In this document: positions 50,567 through 59,911 of the stretch, in pieces | How the letters are laid out: every line of letters starts with the position of its first letter | How positions within the stretch are numbered: the stretch's first letter is position 1 | From: an uncultured Butyrivibrio sp. | GTDB taxonomy: Bacteria; Bacillota; Clostridia; Lachnospirales; Lachnospiraceae | NCBI RefSeq assembly: GCF_947169445.1 | Contig: NZ_CAMVPU010000012.1 | Location: 1 to 64,000 of the forward strand | DNA length: 64,000 nucleotides | Direction of reading: 5' to 3' | The notes under the pieces: model-generated | Told to the model about the DNA's origin: nothing | Seen by the model: only the letters and a program-made list of their open reading frames with translations | Databases searched by the model: none | Position numbers and translations under genes: made by a program

Positions 50567-52264
50567 ATGATGCCTGATCAGAGATTGTCATACGGAAAAA
50601 AGAAAACAATAAGTGATAATACGCTAGCCTGGCTTATGTCAGGCTTGTTTGGCATTTTTTCGGGACTGTTTCTGGTGTTTGGATATCAGTTGGAAAAGTA
50701 CGATCATATAGTTCTTGATGACAGTAATGCTCTTGGTATCATGGTCTGCATCATGGCAGTTCTTACATTTGATGTTAAGCATATCTGGGATGCTTATTTA
50801 AGAACATATCAGGGAAAAAAGTTTCTGGGCTTTATAGATCTTAAAGCATATAGGGAAAAACGTTCCAAGGAAGTGGTTGGCATCAGCTTTTTTAGAGACT
50901 GGATTATTTTGATACTTTTGAATATTCCGGTTCTTTTAGCTGAAAATCCCGGCTTTTTTGTATATGATGCCCAGAGCGAGTTAAATGAGGTTCTTACGCG
51001 AAACTTTTCTACGCATCATCCTCTTTTACATGTTCTTCTCCTGGGCGGTACAATTGCCCTGGTGCACAAACTGACAGGATCTTTCAACGCAGGAATATTT
51101 GTGTACTCCTTCTGTCAGATGCTGGTGATCACAGCAATATTTGCCTATGTAATAACATACCTTAAGAAAAAAAGAGCCGGTAAAAAAGCTTGTATATTCT
51201 GGATGCTTTTTTACGGACTGTTTCCTACAGTAGTTATGTTTGTTCTGTGTTCTAGCAAGGATGGACTGTTTTCAGCATTTCTGCTTCTTTTGACAGTTTT
51301 TTTGCTGGAAATGACTGAAGATGTGAAAGCTTTTTTGGCGGACAGGAAAAAGACTGCTTTCTTTGTGCTGGCGGCCACATTAATGCCGTGTTTCAGGCAC
51401 AACGGTTTTTATGCATACCTGGTATTTGTTCCCTTTGCATTTATTTACTTTAGAAAAGAATTAAAGAGCATTTTGCCACTTATTCTTGTGCTGCCGGTTG
51501 CTCTATATCTTTTGATCTCAACTGCTTTATCAGGAATGTTGAGTAATGAGGGGGCCCACCATCAGGAGATGCTTACAGTACCGATAATGCAGCTTGTAAG
51601 GGTATATTCTTACGAAAAAGATACTATGACTTTGGAAGAAATTGAGACGCTTCAGTCTTTTATTCCATCTGAAAACTTAGAGCTTTACACTCCAAGGGTT
51701 TCAGATATGGTAAAGGCTGGATTTAATAATGATTTATATGAGCAGGATTCAAAGGCCTTTTGGGATTTATGGTGGAAGCTGTTTACTAAGCATCCGATGA
51801 CCTATCTGAATGCCTGGCTTTTGACTTCCTATGGCTATTGGTATCCGCCGGCTTTGATAAATGTTTATAAGGGTAATGAAGTATTTACCTTTACATATGA
51901 TGAGAGTTCATATTTTGGCTACGAAGTTGAGCTTCCAGGGACAAGACACAGCCTTATTCCGGTAATTGATGAGTTTTACAGGTATATTTCTATAGGAAGC
52001 TTCCATAAAGACGTTCCGATTCTGGCTCTTTTGTTTTCGCCGGGAATGATGCTGGTGATTTATCTTTTCATGATGTTATACAGGCTTTCAGTCAGAAATT
52101 ATGCCGGAGTGCTATCGTTTTTACCGATTATACTGACCTGGCTTACAGTCATTTTGGGACCTACTTATCTGGTAAGATATGTGGTTTATTTGTGGTTCGC
52201 CCTTCCTCTTTTGTTTGTTAAAAGTGGCACAGTATGCACTAAAAAAGATAAAAAACAGGCGTAA
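50567..52264 (+). CDS. DUF6020-like polytopic membrane protein
   Basis: A 565-residue protein with about twelve membrane helices. GFFVYDAQSELNEVLTRNFSTHHPLLHVLLLGG and LFPTVVMFVLCSSKDGLFSAFLLLLTVF match the blocks of the DUF6020 group found in Firmicute glycan loci. PCFRHNGFYAYLVFVPFAF and the acidic outer loop before HHP suggest a GT-C-like transferase. ATG 50567 is used; a TTG at 50555 is nearer to GGAG (50548-50551) and cannot be ruled out. It overlaps or abuts the GNAT gene. Confidence 0.75.
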   Translation: MMPDQRLSYGKKKTISDNTLAWLMSGLFGIFSGLFLVFGYQLEKYDHIVLDDSNALGIMVCIMAVLTFDVKHIWDAYLRTYQGKKFLGFIDLKAYREKRSKEVVGISFFRDWIILILLNIPVLLAENPGFFVYDAQSELNEVLTRNFSTHHPLLHVLLLGGTIALVHKLTGSFNAGIFVYSFCQMLVITAIFAYVITYLKKKRAGKKACIFWMLFYGLFPTVVMFVLCSSKDGLFSAFLLLLTVFLLEMTEDVKAFLADRKKTAFFVLAATLMPCFRHNGFYAYLVFVPFAFIYFRKELKSILPLILVLPVALYLLISTALSGMLSNEGAHHQEMLTVPIMQLVRVYSYEKDTMTLEEIETLQSFIPSENLELYTPRVSDMVKAGFNNDLYEQDSKAFWDLWWKLFTKHPMTYLNAWLLTSYGYWYPPALINVYKGNEVFTFTYDESSYFGYEVELPGTRHSLIPVIDEFYRYISIGSFHKDVPILALLFSPGMMLVIYLFMMLYRLSVRNYAGVLSFLPIILTWLTVILGPTYLVRYVVYLWFALPLLFVKSGTVCTKKDKKQA

Positions 52265-52346
52265 TCTGGGAATTTGATTAAGAAATGCTTGTGTGTTAAC
52301 ATATAATGATGGTTAATTTTGCCTAAAATACAGGAATTTGGTGTAG

Positions 52347-54971
52347 ATGAGAAGAATAATCAATAAAAAAACAGCAATAGGATTAGTGATCCTATTGTTT
52401 ATACTTATAGTTTTGCTTAGTGTCTGGCCCTTTAGAGTCTGGACTACAGTCAAGGGGTATACAGCGGGCGGAGAAATGATCGAGTATTCCGAAAGTGTCG
52501 GTGCCTACGATCATTTACTTCAGAAGTTTGTTGTTCAGTATGAGAGACTTAGCAGTATTTCAGTTTATGTTCAGGAGATGAAGCGGGGAAGATATATCAC
52601 GGCTTCTCTTTTGGATGAGAATGCTTCAGAGATTTACAGGGTATTTGTTGATACCGGGGATAAGGATATTCCCGGATTTGTTGAGATACCTATGGAGATT
52701 AATCTGGAGGTGGGAAAAGAGTACTACCTTTCTATTTATCCCTCCAGAGCAGAGTTTGTAGTGGGACTAGAGGATGTTCCTGATGATCCTGGGTATGTGG
52801 GCAGCATTTATCGTAACTGGGAAGAAATACCGGCTCGTCACCTTGCGGCTGTATATAATTACAGATTACCAATGGATAAGAGCGACTCGCTTATTATTAT
52901 CTTACTTGGAATCGTTGCTGCAATTATCTCCTTGTCAGTTCTTGATCTGTATTACAAAAAAAGACCTGAAAAGAACACTCTTTATACCCTGGAGCAGGCA
53001 ATGCGATATGTGGCAAATCCTGTGGCAGCTCTCTTTTTTGGCTCACTTATGATAATGGTGTTTCCGCTAAAGGTATTTGACTTAAGGGCAGCAGATATCA
53101 TCTTTTACGAGATAGGTCTTTTGATCTGTGCAGGAATAGCCTTTTATGGAATCAATCATAAAGTTGTAAGTTATAATTTCGGCATCTCCTTCTGGCAGGA
53201 CGTTGATGACAAAGATAAGGTTGTTAGTGTATTTATGATGGGCGCAGTGGCGCTGGCGCTTTGGTATGCCTGCGGATACATGAATGATCTTTACGATATT
53301 TATCACACTCTTTCTGAGAGAAAAATGGTGATCTGCCTGCTGGCGCTTATTATACTTACTTTCTCCTTCAGACAGGTTGTGAATCTGCGCAATTTAGTAT
53401 GGATTGTGGCGTCCGTTATTTGGGGAATAGGATATTATCGTACAAATTGCCTGGATATCACAGAAAAAGAAGCTGATCTTAAAAATGCAGCATTAAAGCT
53501 CTTTGTGGCAGTTGTTATCCTTGGAGGTCTGGTTCTTATCAATTTGGTAAGTGAGATAGCAGTCAGAATCAGAAACAGAGTTCTTGGAAAACATGATGTG
53601 GAACCTGGAAAGCTCACACTTACTAAGTTTGGAATTGCACTTGCTGTATTTTGTGTGTTCCTTATTGTGTTCAGGAATACCAGACTTTGGGGAATTTATA
53701 TGGTGCTTACTTATCTGGCACTATATCTTAGATTGTATTTTTGGAAGGGCAGTAAGAACTGGTACAGGATTCTGGCCGGTGGACTTATGCTCAATTTTGC
53801 CATATCACTGGCATTTTCATTGATGTACAGATATTTTGTCGGCTTTGTAAGCGGAAGATTTGCTTTTATCTTCCATACGGTTACTGTGACTGCGGAATAT
53901 CTTACATTTATGGTTGCTGCGGTGGCAGTAATGCTCATTATCAAGATTAAGGCATTTCCGGGTGATATAAAGGTAGTTGAATTATTCAAATCAGCCTGGA
54001 AGGAAATAATCCTTTTTGGATTTATCATGTCCTATGCAATATTTACAGTGTCAAGAACAGCTTATGCTGCTATTGCAGTATGCGTTCTTACAGTTATGAT
54101 CGTGACTACGATTGGTAACCTGCGTCAGTTTTTCAGAATCATGCTGACTATGCTGGTGGCAGTTGTGTTGTGCTTCCCTGCTGCATTTACCATGCAGAGG
54201 ATAGTGCCTGTGATTGTGGCAGATCCTGTGTTTTATGACATTGATGACGCGGATCCTCTTGTTCGCGGCGGAGCAACCTGGAACAGTCCTAATTTCATGT
54301 GCGTTGAGAGATTTGCAGGGCTCTTTTCCTCTAAGATTCTGGGAATTGATCCGGGGGATTATAATTATCCAACCGATGTGAATAATTATAATGCTGATAA
54401 AACGCCTGTTTATGACGAGTACGGCAATATGCTTGATGGCTCTGAGGATGGATATGGCCTTATAGAATTTAATGGAATGGAAATAGTTCCTTCTGAGAAT
54501 GCACTGGTTTCAGTGGGGGTAACGAGGGCACAGGCGCTGCTTTTGGCTGACACCATGAATGACTATGTGGACCTTAATAATAAGCTTGATGTAATCTCAA
54601 ATGGCCGAATTACCATTTTTAAGTCTTACATAAAAGAGCTTAATTTAACTGGTCATGACAAGATGGGAGCAGAGCTTCCCGGCGGAGAGATTGCTGTTCA
54701 TGCGCATAACACCTACATTCAGGTGTCATATGATAACGGTATTGTTACCGGAGTTCTTTTTACAGTAATGCTAATAAGTGCTCTGATTTCGGGTATAATA
54801 CTATATAAGAAAAATGAGAAAAAGGATCCTTTGACACTGATTATTTTTGCTACTACAATCGGCTTTGCCGTTGCAGGAATTTCGGAGTGGGTTTTCCATT
54901 TCTGCAATCCTATGACGGTTGCGCTGATGCTTTCATTTGCAGGTCTTGTGTTTAAGGAAAAGAACGTATGA
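52347..54971 (+). CDS. WaaL-like O-antigen ligase with N-terminal outer domain
   Basis: An 874-residue membrane protein. TM1 (about 11-28) is followed by an outer beta-rich domain (about 30-175), then about twelve helices. The conserved ligase/polymerase block is near the C-terminus: NGRITIFKSYIKELNLTGHDKMG and VHAHNTYIQVSYDNGIVTGVLF. The H-x-H-N pair fits the catalytic His of WaaL/Wzy_C proteins. An outer segment of about 170 residues precedes this block. It should join finished polymer to an acceptor outside the membrane. It is longer than most ligases because of the N-terminal domain. Its stop overlaps pglF (ATGA). Confidence 0.82.
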   Translation: MRRIINKKTAIGLVILLFILIVLLSVWPFRVWTTVKGYTAGGEMIEYSESVGAYDHLLQKFVVQYERLSSISVYVQEMKRGRYITASLLDENASEIYRVFVDTGDKDIPGFVEIPMEINLEVGKEYYLSIYPSRAEFVVGLEDVPDDPGYVGSIYRNWEEIPARHLAAVYNYRLPMDKSDSLIIILLGIVAAIISLSVLDLYYKKRPEKNTLYTLEQAMRYVANPVAALFFGSLMIMVFPLKVFDLRAADIIFYEIGLLICAGIAFYGINHKVVSYNFGISFWQDVDDKDKVVSVFMMGAVALALWYACGYMNDLYDIYHTLSERKMVICLLALIILTFSFRQVVNLRNLVWIVASVIWGIGYYRTNCLDITEKEADLKNAALKLFVAVVILGGLVLINLVSEIAVRIRNRVLGKHDVEPGKLTLTKFGIALAVFCVFLIVFRNTRLWGIYMVLTYLALYLRLYFWKGSKNWYRILAGGLMLNFAISLAFSLMYRYFVGFVSGRFAFIFHTVTVTAEYLTFMVAAVAVMLIIKIKAFPGDIKVVELFKSAWKEIILFGFIMSYAIFTVSRTAYAAIAVCVLTVMIVTTIGNLRQFFRIMLTMLVAVVLCFPAAFTMQRIVPVIVADPVFYDIDDADPLVRGGATWNSPNFMCVERFAGLFSSKILGIDPGDYNYPTDVNNYNADKTPVYDEYGNMLDGSEDGYGLIEFNGMEIVPSENALVSVGVTRAQALLLADTMNDYVDLNNKLDVISNGRITIFKSYIKELNLTGHDKMGAELPGGEIAVHAHNTYIQVSYDNGIVTGVLFTVMLISALISGIILYKKNEKKDPLTLIIFATTIGFAVAGISEWVFHFCNPMTVALMLSFAGLVFKEKNV

Positions 54972-56914
54972 GTAAGGATAAGAAAGAGCCATTTAACTTT
55001 GCAAAACTTTATAGAAGAATCGGGCTCATAATATATGACGTGATCAGCGTTATCGTTGCCAGTTACGTCGCTATTTTGATACGACATGATTTTGATGTTG
55101 ATACTATCCCAGAGCATTTCCTGGTTCCGCTTAACAGCTTTTTGCCTATAGGAATAGTTGCCACTATCATTATCTTTTATATTTTTAAGATGTATGACAG
55201 CTTATGGGCCTATGCCGGGGAAAAAGAGCTCCAGAACCTGGTAATGTCCTGCGTTATATCAGGTGTGATCAGTGCTATCGGGCTTCAGTTTTTTAGAATG
55301 CCGGGAGAGAGGCCTGTTCCTCAGAGTTACTATTTCCTGTATACATTTTTGCTTATATCGCTGATCTTCGTCAGCAGATTTTCCTACAGGTTCCTTCGAA
55401 GTCTCAAGCATAAATCTGCTAATAAGAACAACAGTAAGGCTGTGATGATAATAGGTGCCGGCGAGGCGGCCAATGCTATTATCAAGGAAATCATTATCAG
55501 CAATTATTCCACAATGTCTATCAAATGTCTTATTGATGATGATGCCAACAAATGGGGCAAGTACATTCAGGGAATAAGAGTAATAGGCGGCAGGGATAAA
55601 ATTGTTGAGTGCGCGGACCTATACGATATCGATGAGATTATCGTGGCAATTCCTTCGCTTTCCAGATCAGAGCTGAAAAAGCTCCTTGAGATATGTAAGA
55701 ATACCAACTGTAAACTCCGTGCGCTGCCTGGAATTTACCAGCTGGTAAATGGAGAAGTCAATGTATCAAGACTTCGTGATGTTGAAGTAGAAGACTTGCT
55801 TGGAAGAGATCCGGTTGCTGTCGATATCGACTCTATTGCCGGATATGTGAGTGGCAAGACCGTTCTGGTAACAGGTGGCGGCGGCTCTATCGGTTCCGAG
55901 CTTTGCAGACAGATTGCAAGCCATAAGCCAAGAAGACTTATCATCGTAGATATTTATGAGAATAACGCCTATGAGATCCAGCAGGAGCTTATCAGAAAGT
56001 ACCCTGAGCTTGATCTTATTGTGCTGATTGCATCAGTTCGTAACACCCTCAGGATCAATACTATTTTTGAGGAATACAGGCCGGATATCGTATACCATGC
56101 AGCAGCTCATAAGCATGTACCGCTTATGGAGGACAGCCCGGGAGAAGCAATTAAGAACAATGTCTTCGGAACCTGGAAGACTGCTATGGCAGCAGCTATG
56201 AATGGCACCAAGAAGTTTGTTATGATCTCCACAGATAAAGCTGTTAATCCTACTAATGTAATGGGAGCCAGCAAAAGAATCTGTGAGATGATAGTTCAGA
56301 CCTTCAACAAGCACTATGACACAGAATTTGTTGCAGTCAGATTTGGAAACGTGCTTGGATCAAACGGTTCGGTTATTCCGCTGTTTAAAAAGCAGATTCA
56401 GGCAGGTGGTCCGGTAACAGTAACTGACCCTAATATCATCAGATATTTCATGACTATTTCCGAAGCAGTGTCACTGGTTTTGCAGGCAGGAGCCTACGCT
56501 AAGGGCGGCGAGATATTCGTCCTTGATATGGGAGAGCCTGTCAGGATCCTTGACCTTGCCGAGAACCTTATCAAGCTTTCAGGCTACAAGGTGGGAGAGG
56601 ATATAAAGATTGAATTTACAGGCCTTCGTCCGGGTGAGAAGCTCTATGAAGAGATGCTCATGGATGAAGAAGGACTTCAGGATACTTCTAACAAGATGAT
56701 CCATATCGGAAAGCCTATAGAGCTTGATGAAATGAAGTTCTTTAGCCAGCTTGAGAGACTTAAGACTGCTTCAAAAGAGGAATCACCAATGGTCAAGAGC
56801 ATTGTCCAGGAGATCGTTACAACATACCATCCTGCAGACAATGAATCAGATCATTCAGATGAACATAAGGAAGCCCTTAAAAGAGTTGCCGAAAAGATAA
56901 ACGAAGAAGTATAA
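54968..56914 (+). CDS. pglF: PglF/WbpM-like membrane UDP-GlcNAc 4,6-dehydratase
   Basis: A 648-residue protein with four N-terminal membrane helices (about 15-140), a first Rossmann domain (VMIIGAGEAANAII) and a C-terminal SDR domain (TVLVTGGGGSIGSELCRQI). The catalytic region STDKAVNPTNVMGASK has Met where PseB has Tyr, as in retaining PglF/WbpM enzymes. It makes UDP-4-keto-6-deoxy-GlcNAc. It is followed by PglE-, PglC- and PglA-like genes, so a bacillosamine-type sugar is expected. LRPGEKLYEEMLMDEEGL is normal. Full length. Confidence 0.94.
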   Translation: MSKDKKEPFNFAKLYRRIGLIIYDVISVIVASYVAILIRHDFDVDTIPEHFLVPLNSFLPIGIVATIIIFYIFKMYDSLWAYAGEKELQNLVMSCVISGVISAIGLQFFRMPGERPVPQSYYFLYTFLLISLIFVSRFSYRFLRSLKHKSANKNNSKAVMIIGAGEAANAIIKEIIISNYSTMSIKCLIDDDANKWGKYIQGIRVIGGRDKIVECADLYDIDEIIVAIPSLSRSELKKLLEICKNTNCKLRALPGIYQLVNGEVNVSRLRDVEVEDLLGRDPVAVDIDSIAGYVSGKTVLVTGGGGSIGSELCRQIASHKPRRLIIVDIYENNAYEIQQELIRKYPELDLIVLIASVRNTLRINTIFEEYRPDIVYHAAAHKHVPLMEDSPGEAIKNNVFGTWKTAMAAAMNGTKKFVMISTDKAVNPTNVMGASKRICEMIVQTFNKHYDTEFVAVRFGNVLGSNGSVIPLFKKQIQAGGPVTVTDPNIIRYFMTISEAVSLVLQAGAYAKGGEIFVLDMGEPVRILDLAENLIKLSGYKVGEDIKIEFTGLRPGEKLYEEMLMDEEGLQDTSNKMIHIGKPIELDEMKFFSQLERLKTASKEESPMVKSIVQEIVTTYHPADNESDHSDEHKEALKRVAEKINEEV

Positions 56915-56980
56915 AGCTATAAAAGCGCAGTATGTGAGATATAAATGAGAAATAAGCCTGCGCTGAGGATGGGAATTATT

Positions 56981-58252
56981 ATGGAAATAAAACCTTTTGA
57001 AAAGAAATTATATATTTCCTCACCTACTATGCATGGTGAAGAACTTAAGTTTATGCAGGAGGCCTATGACACTAACTGGATGTCAACAGTGGGCGCCAAT
57101 ATCAATGAGGTTGAAAAATCTGTCTGCGAAAAGATAGGGTGTAAGGATGCGGTTGCTCTTTCTTCCGGAACTGCTGCGCTTCACCTCGCTATTAAACTGG
57201 CAGGTGAAAGACTCTATGGTCAGGCTAAAGTAGGGCACGGAACTCTTGAGGGGAAAAAGGTTTTTTGCTCAGATATGACCTTTGATGCTACTGTTAATCC
57301 GGTAGCTTATGAAGGTGGTGAGGCTGTTTTCATCGATACTGAGGCTGATACCTGGAACATGGATCCAAGGGCACTGGAAAAGGCTTTTGAAATCTATCCT
57401 GAGGTTAAGCTTGTTGTAATTGCACATTTATACGGAACTCCCGGTAAAATTGATGAGATAAGGGCTATCTGTGACAAGCATGGAGCACTTATCGTTGAGG
57501 ATGCGGCTGAGAGCTTTGGAGCATCCTACAAGGGAAAGCAAACAGGAATATTTGGTGACTATGGCGTAATTTCTTTTAACGGAAATAAGATTATTACCGG
57601 TTCTACAGGTGGAATGTTCCTTACAAAAGTTTTAGAGGATGCTCACAAGGTCCGCAAGTGGTCCACACAGTCAAGAGAAGATGCTTCCTGGTATCAGCAT
57701 GAGGAGCTTGGATACAACTACCGAATGAGTAATGTGATAGCTGGCGTAATCAGGGGCCAGATGCTTCATCTTGATGAGCATATTGCTCAGAAAAAAGCTA
57801 TCTACATGCGTTATAAAGAAGGCTTAAAGGACCTTCCTGTAACGGTTAATCCATATAATGAGGCTGACAGCGAGCCAAATTTCTGGCTATCCTGCCTGCT
57901 TATAAATGAAGATGCGATGTGCAGTCAGGTTCGTGGCGAGAAGGATGTGCTTTATGTCACTGAGCCCGGAAAGAGCTGTCCTACGCAGATTCTTGAGGCT
58001 ATTGCAGCAATTAATGCTGAGGGAAGACCAATATGGAAACCTATGCATATGCAGCCTATTTACAGAATGAATCCTTTTATTACTGTAAATGGAAATGGTA
58101 GGGCTAGAAGTAATGCATACATCGATGAAGGAGCTACTTTTGATGTGGGCTCAGATATTTTTGCAAGGGGCCTTTGCCTTCCAAGTGATAACAAGATGAC
58201 ACCAGAGCAGCAGGATGTGATCATCGAGGTAATCAGACAGTGTTTTGAATGA
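56981..58252 (+). CDS. pglE: PglE-like UDP-4-amino-sugar transaminase
   Basis: A 423-residue DegT-family enzyme. PLP lysine K203 is in SFNGNKIITGSTGGM, typical of PglE/PglE-like proteins; VEDAAES is at 172-178 and SSGTAALH at 61-68. It should aminate the PglF product to UDP-4-amino-4,6-dideoxy-GlcNAc. It is about 35 residues longer than usual, with insertions near 78-93 and 300-340. ATG 56981 has GAGGAT 10 bases upstream and is preferred to ATG 56945. pglC follows by 46 bases. Confidence 0.9.
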   Translation: MEIKPFEKKLYISSPTMHGEELKFMQEAYDTNWMSTVGANINEVEKSVCEKIGCKDAVALSSGTAALHLAIKLAGERLYGQAKVGHGTLEGKKVFCSDMTFDATVNPVAYEGGEAVFIDTEADTWNMDPRALEKAFEIYPEVKLVVIAHLYGTPGKIDEIRAICDKHGALIVEDAAESFGASYKGKQTGIFGDYGVISFNGNKIITGSTGGMFLTKVLEDAHKVRKWSTQSREDASWYQHEELGYNYRMSNVIAGVIRGQMLHLDEHIAQKKAIYMRYKEGLKDLPVTVNPYNEADSEPNFWLSCLLINEDAMCSQVRGEKDVLYVTEPGKSCPTQILEAIAAINAEGRPIWKPMHMQPIYRMNPFITVNGNGRARSNAYIDEGATFDVGSDIFARGLCLPSDNKMTPEQQDVIIEVIRQCFE

Positions 58253-58298
58253 AATCTGAGCTGATAACTGAAGAGTAATAAAAATCAAAGGATATTTT

Positions 58299-58907
58299 AT
58301 GTACAAGCAATTTGTTAAAAGACTTTTGGATATTGTACTTTCACTAATTATACTGATTCTTTTTTCATGGCTGTATTTGATTCTTGCGATACTGGTCAGA
58401 ACCAAACTTGGGAGCCCTGTAATATTCAAGCAGCCAAGACCGGGTAAGGATGAGAAGGTCTTTAATATGTATAAGTTCAGGACCATGACTGATGGGAGAG
58501 ACGAGAATGGAAATCCTTTACCTGATGAAGTTAGATTAACAGCCTTCGGTAAGAAGCTAAGGGCTACAAGTCTTGATGAGCTTCCTGAGTTTATCAATAT
58601 CCTCAAGGGTGACATGTCTTTTATCGGACCGCGACCTCTTTTGGTTAAATATCTTCCGTATTACAATGATAGGGAGAGACTTCGTCACAGTGTCAGACCC
58701 GGACTTACAGGTTACGCTCAGGTTCACGGCAGAAATGCCATTTCCTGGGAAAAGAAATTCGAGTACGACGTTTATTATGTGGAGCACCTGAGTTTTCTCA
58801 TGGATTTAAAAGTGATCTTTGATACCGTAAAAACTGTATTGTCCCATGAAGGAGTTGCTCTTAATGCGCTTCCGGATTTTGATGATTACAGGAAAAGCCA
58901 GCAGTAA
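58299..58907 (+). CDS. pglC: PglC-like monotopic phosphoglycosyl transferase
   Basis: A 202-residue short PGT. One N-terminal re-entrant helix (KRLLDIVLSLIILILFSWLYLILAIL) is followed by the catalytic domain: FKQPRPGKDEKVFNMYKFRTM, SLDELPEFINILKGDMSFIGPRPLLVKYLPYY and RPGLTGYAQVHGRNAISWEKKFEYDVYYVEHLS. It moves the PglE-derived sugar-1-phosphate to undecaprenyl phosphate. This is the second, structurally different PGT of the window. Full length for the family. Confidence 0.95.
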   Translation: MYKQFVKRLLDIVLSLIILILFSWLYLILAILVRTKLGSPVIFKQPRPGKDEKVFNMYKFRTMTDGRDENGNPLPDEVRLTAFGKKLRATSLDELPEFINILKGDMSFIGPRPLLVKYLPYYNDRERLRHSVRPGLTGYAQVHGRNAISWEKKFEYDVYYVEHLSFLMDLKVIFDTVKTVLSHEGVALNALPDFDDYRKSQQ

Positions 58908-58957
58908 CTAATTAGACAGATGTTTTTATGAGGAAATAGGATTTATATAAAGATCGC

Positions 58958-59908
58958 ATGGCTAATATGACTCCAACCTATAAACTAAATAGCAGTAAGT
59001 ACAGCTCTTTATATGTCAAAAGAGAGGACATGATTCCCTATTCCTTTGGTGGCAACAAGGCAAGGAAATCACAGCTCTTTTTCGAAGAGATTGATAATGG
59101 TGATTATGACTATGTGGTGACCTATGGCAGCAGCCATTCCAATCACTGCAGGGTTGTGGCTAACATGGCGGCCGAGAGGGGGCTTAAATGTGTTATCATC
59201 GGTCCGTCAGAGGTTTCAGACAGCACCTACAACAGCATTATGATGGAGGTGTTTGGAGCTGAAATTATTGTGGTTCCGGTGGAAGAGGTTAGCAGGACAA
59301 TTGATAATAAGCTTGATGAGCTTCGCCAAAGTGGGCACAGACCTTATTTTATAATGGGCGGAGGACATGGCAACATTGGTACTAAGGCTTATGTCAGATG
59401 TTATGAAGAAATAAAGCAGTTTGAAATAGATAATGATCTGGAATTTGATTATATTTTCTTTGCATCGGGAACCGGTACGACACAGGCGGGCCTTGTATGC
59501 GGACAGCTCTTGTATGGCGATGACAGGAAGATTATCGGAATCAGCATTGCCAGGAAGAATCCCAGAGGCCGGGACGTGGTGATAGACAGCATTAGGGAAT
59601 TTCTTGAAGCAGAGCCAAACGTGGAGCTTGGAAAAGATATCACGGAAGATGAGATTTCAGAGAAGACAATCTTTTTGGATGACTATACCGGAGATGGATA
59701 TGGCGCTGACAATGTAGAGATTGAAGATACTATACAAAAAGCTCTGATTATGTATGGAATGCCACTTGATAGTACATATACAGGCAAAGCGTTCCTTGGA
59801 ATGGAGAAGTATATTCGGGAAAATCATATTGAAGATAAGAATATACTTTTTATACATACAGGCGGAACACCACTATTTTTTGATGATTTAAACAAAATGC
59901 GGAGATGA
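58958..59908 (+). CDS. PLP enzyme of the ACC deaminase/D-cysteine desulfhydrase family
   Basis: A 316-residue fold-type II PLP protein. The PLP lysine K34 sits in FGGNKARKSQ, and SSHSNHCR (59-65) binds the cofactor carboxylate, as in ACC deaminase and D-cysteine desulfhydrase. GGGHGNIG and SGTGTTQAGLV bind phosphate. The reaction could be desulfhydration, deamination or amino-acid racemisation; the sequence does not decide. The AGGA is unusually far (15 bases) from the ATG. It lies between pglC and an ATP-grasp gene, three bases apart from the latter, so a shared task on the 4-amino sugar is likely. Confidence 0.85.
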   Translation: MANMTPTYKLNSSKYSSLYVKREDMIPYSFGGNKARKSQLFFEEIDNGDYDYVVTYGSSHSNHCRVVANMAAERGLKCVIIGPSEVSDSTYNSIMMEVFGAEIIVVPVEEVSRTIDNKLDELRQSGHRPYFIMGGGHGNIGTKAYVRCYEEIKQFEIDNDLEFDYIFFASGTGTTQAGLVCGQLLYGDDRKIIGISIARKNPRGRDVVIDSIREFLEAEPNVELGKDITEDEISEKTIFLDDYTGDGYGADNVEIEDTIQKALIMYGMPLDSTYTGKAFLGMEKYIRENHIEDKNILFIHTGGTPLFFDDLNKMRR

Positions 59909-59911
59909 GTT

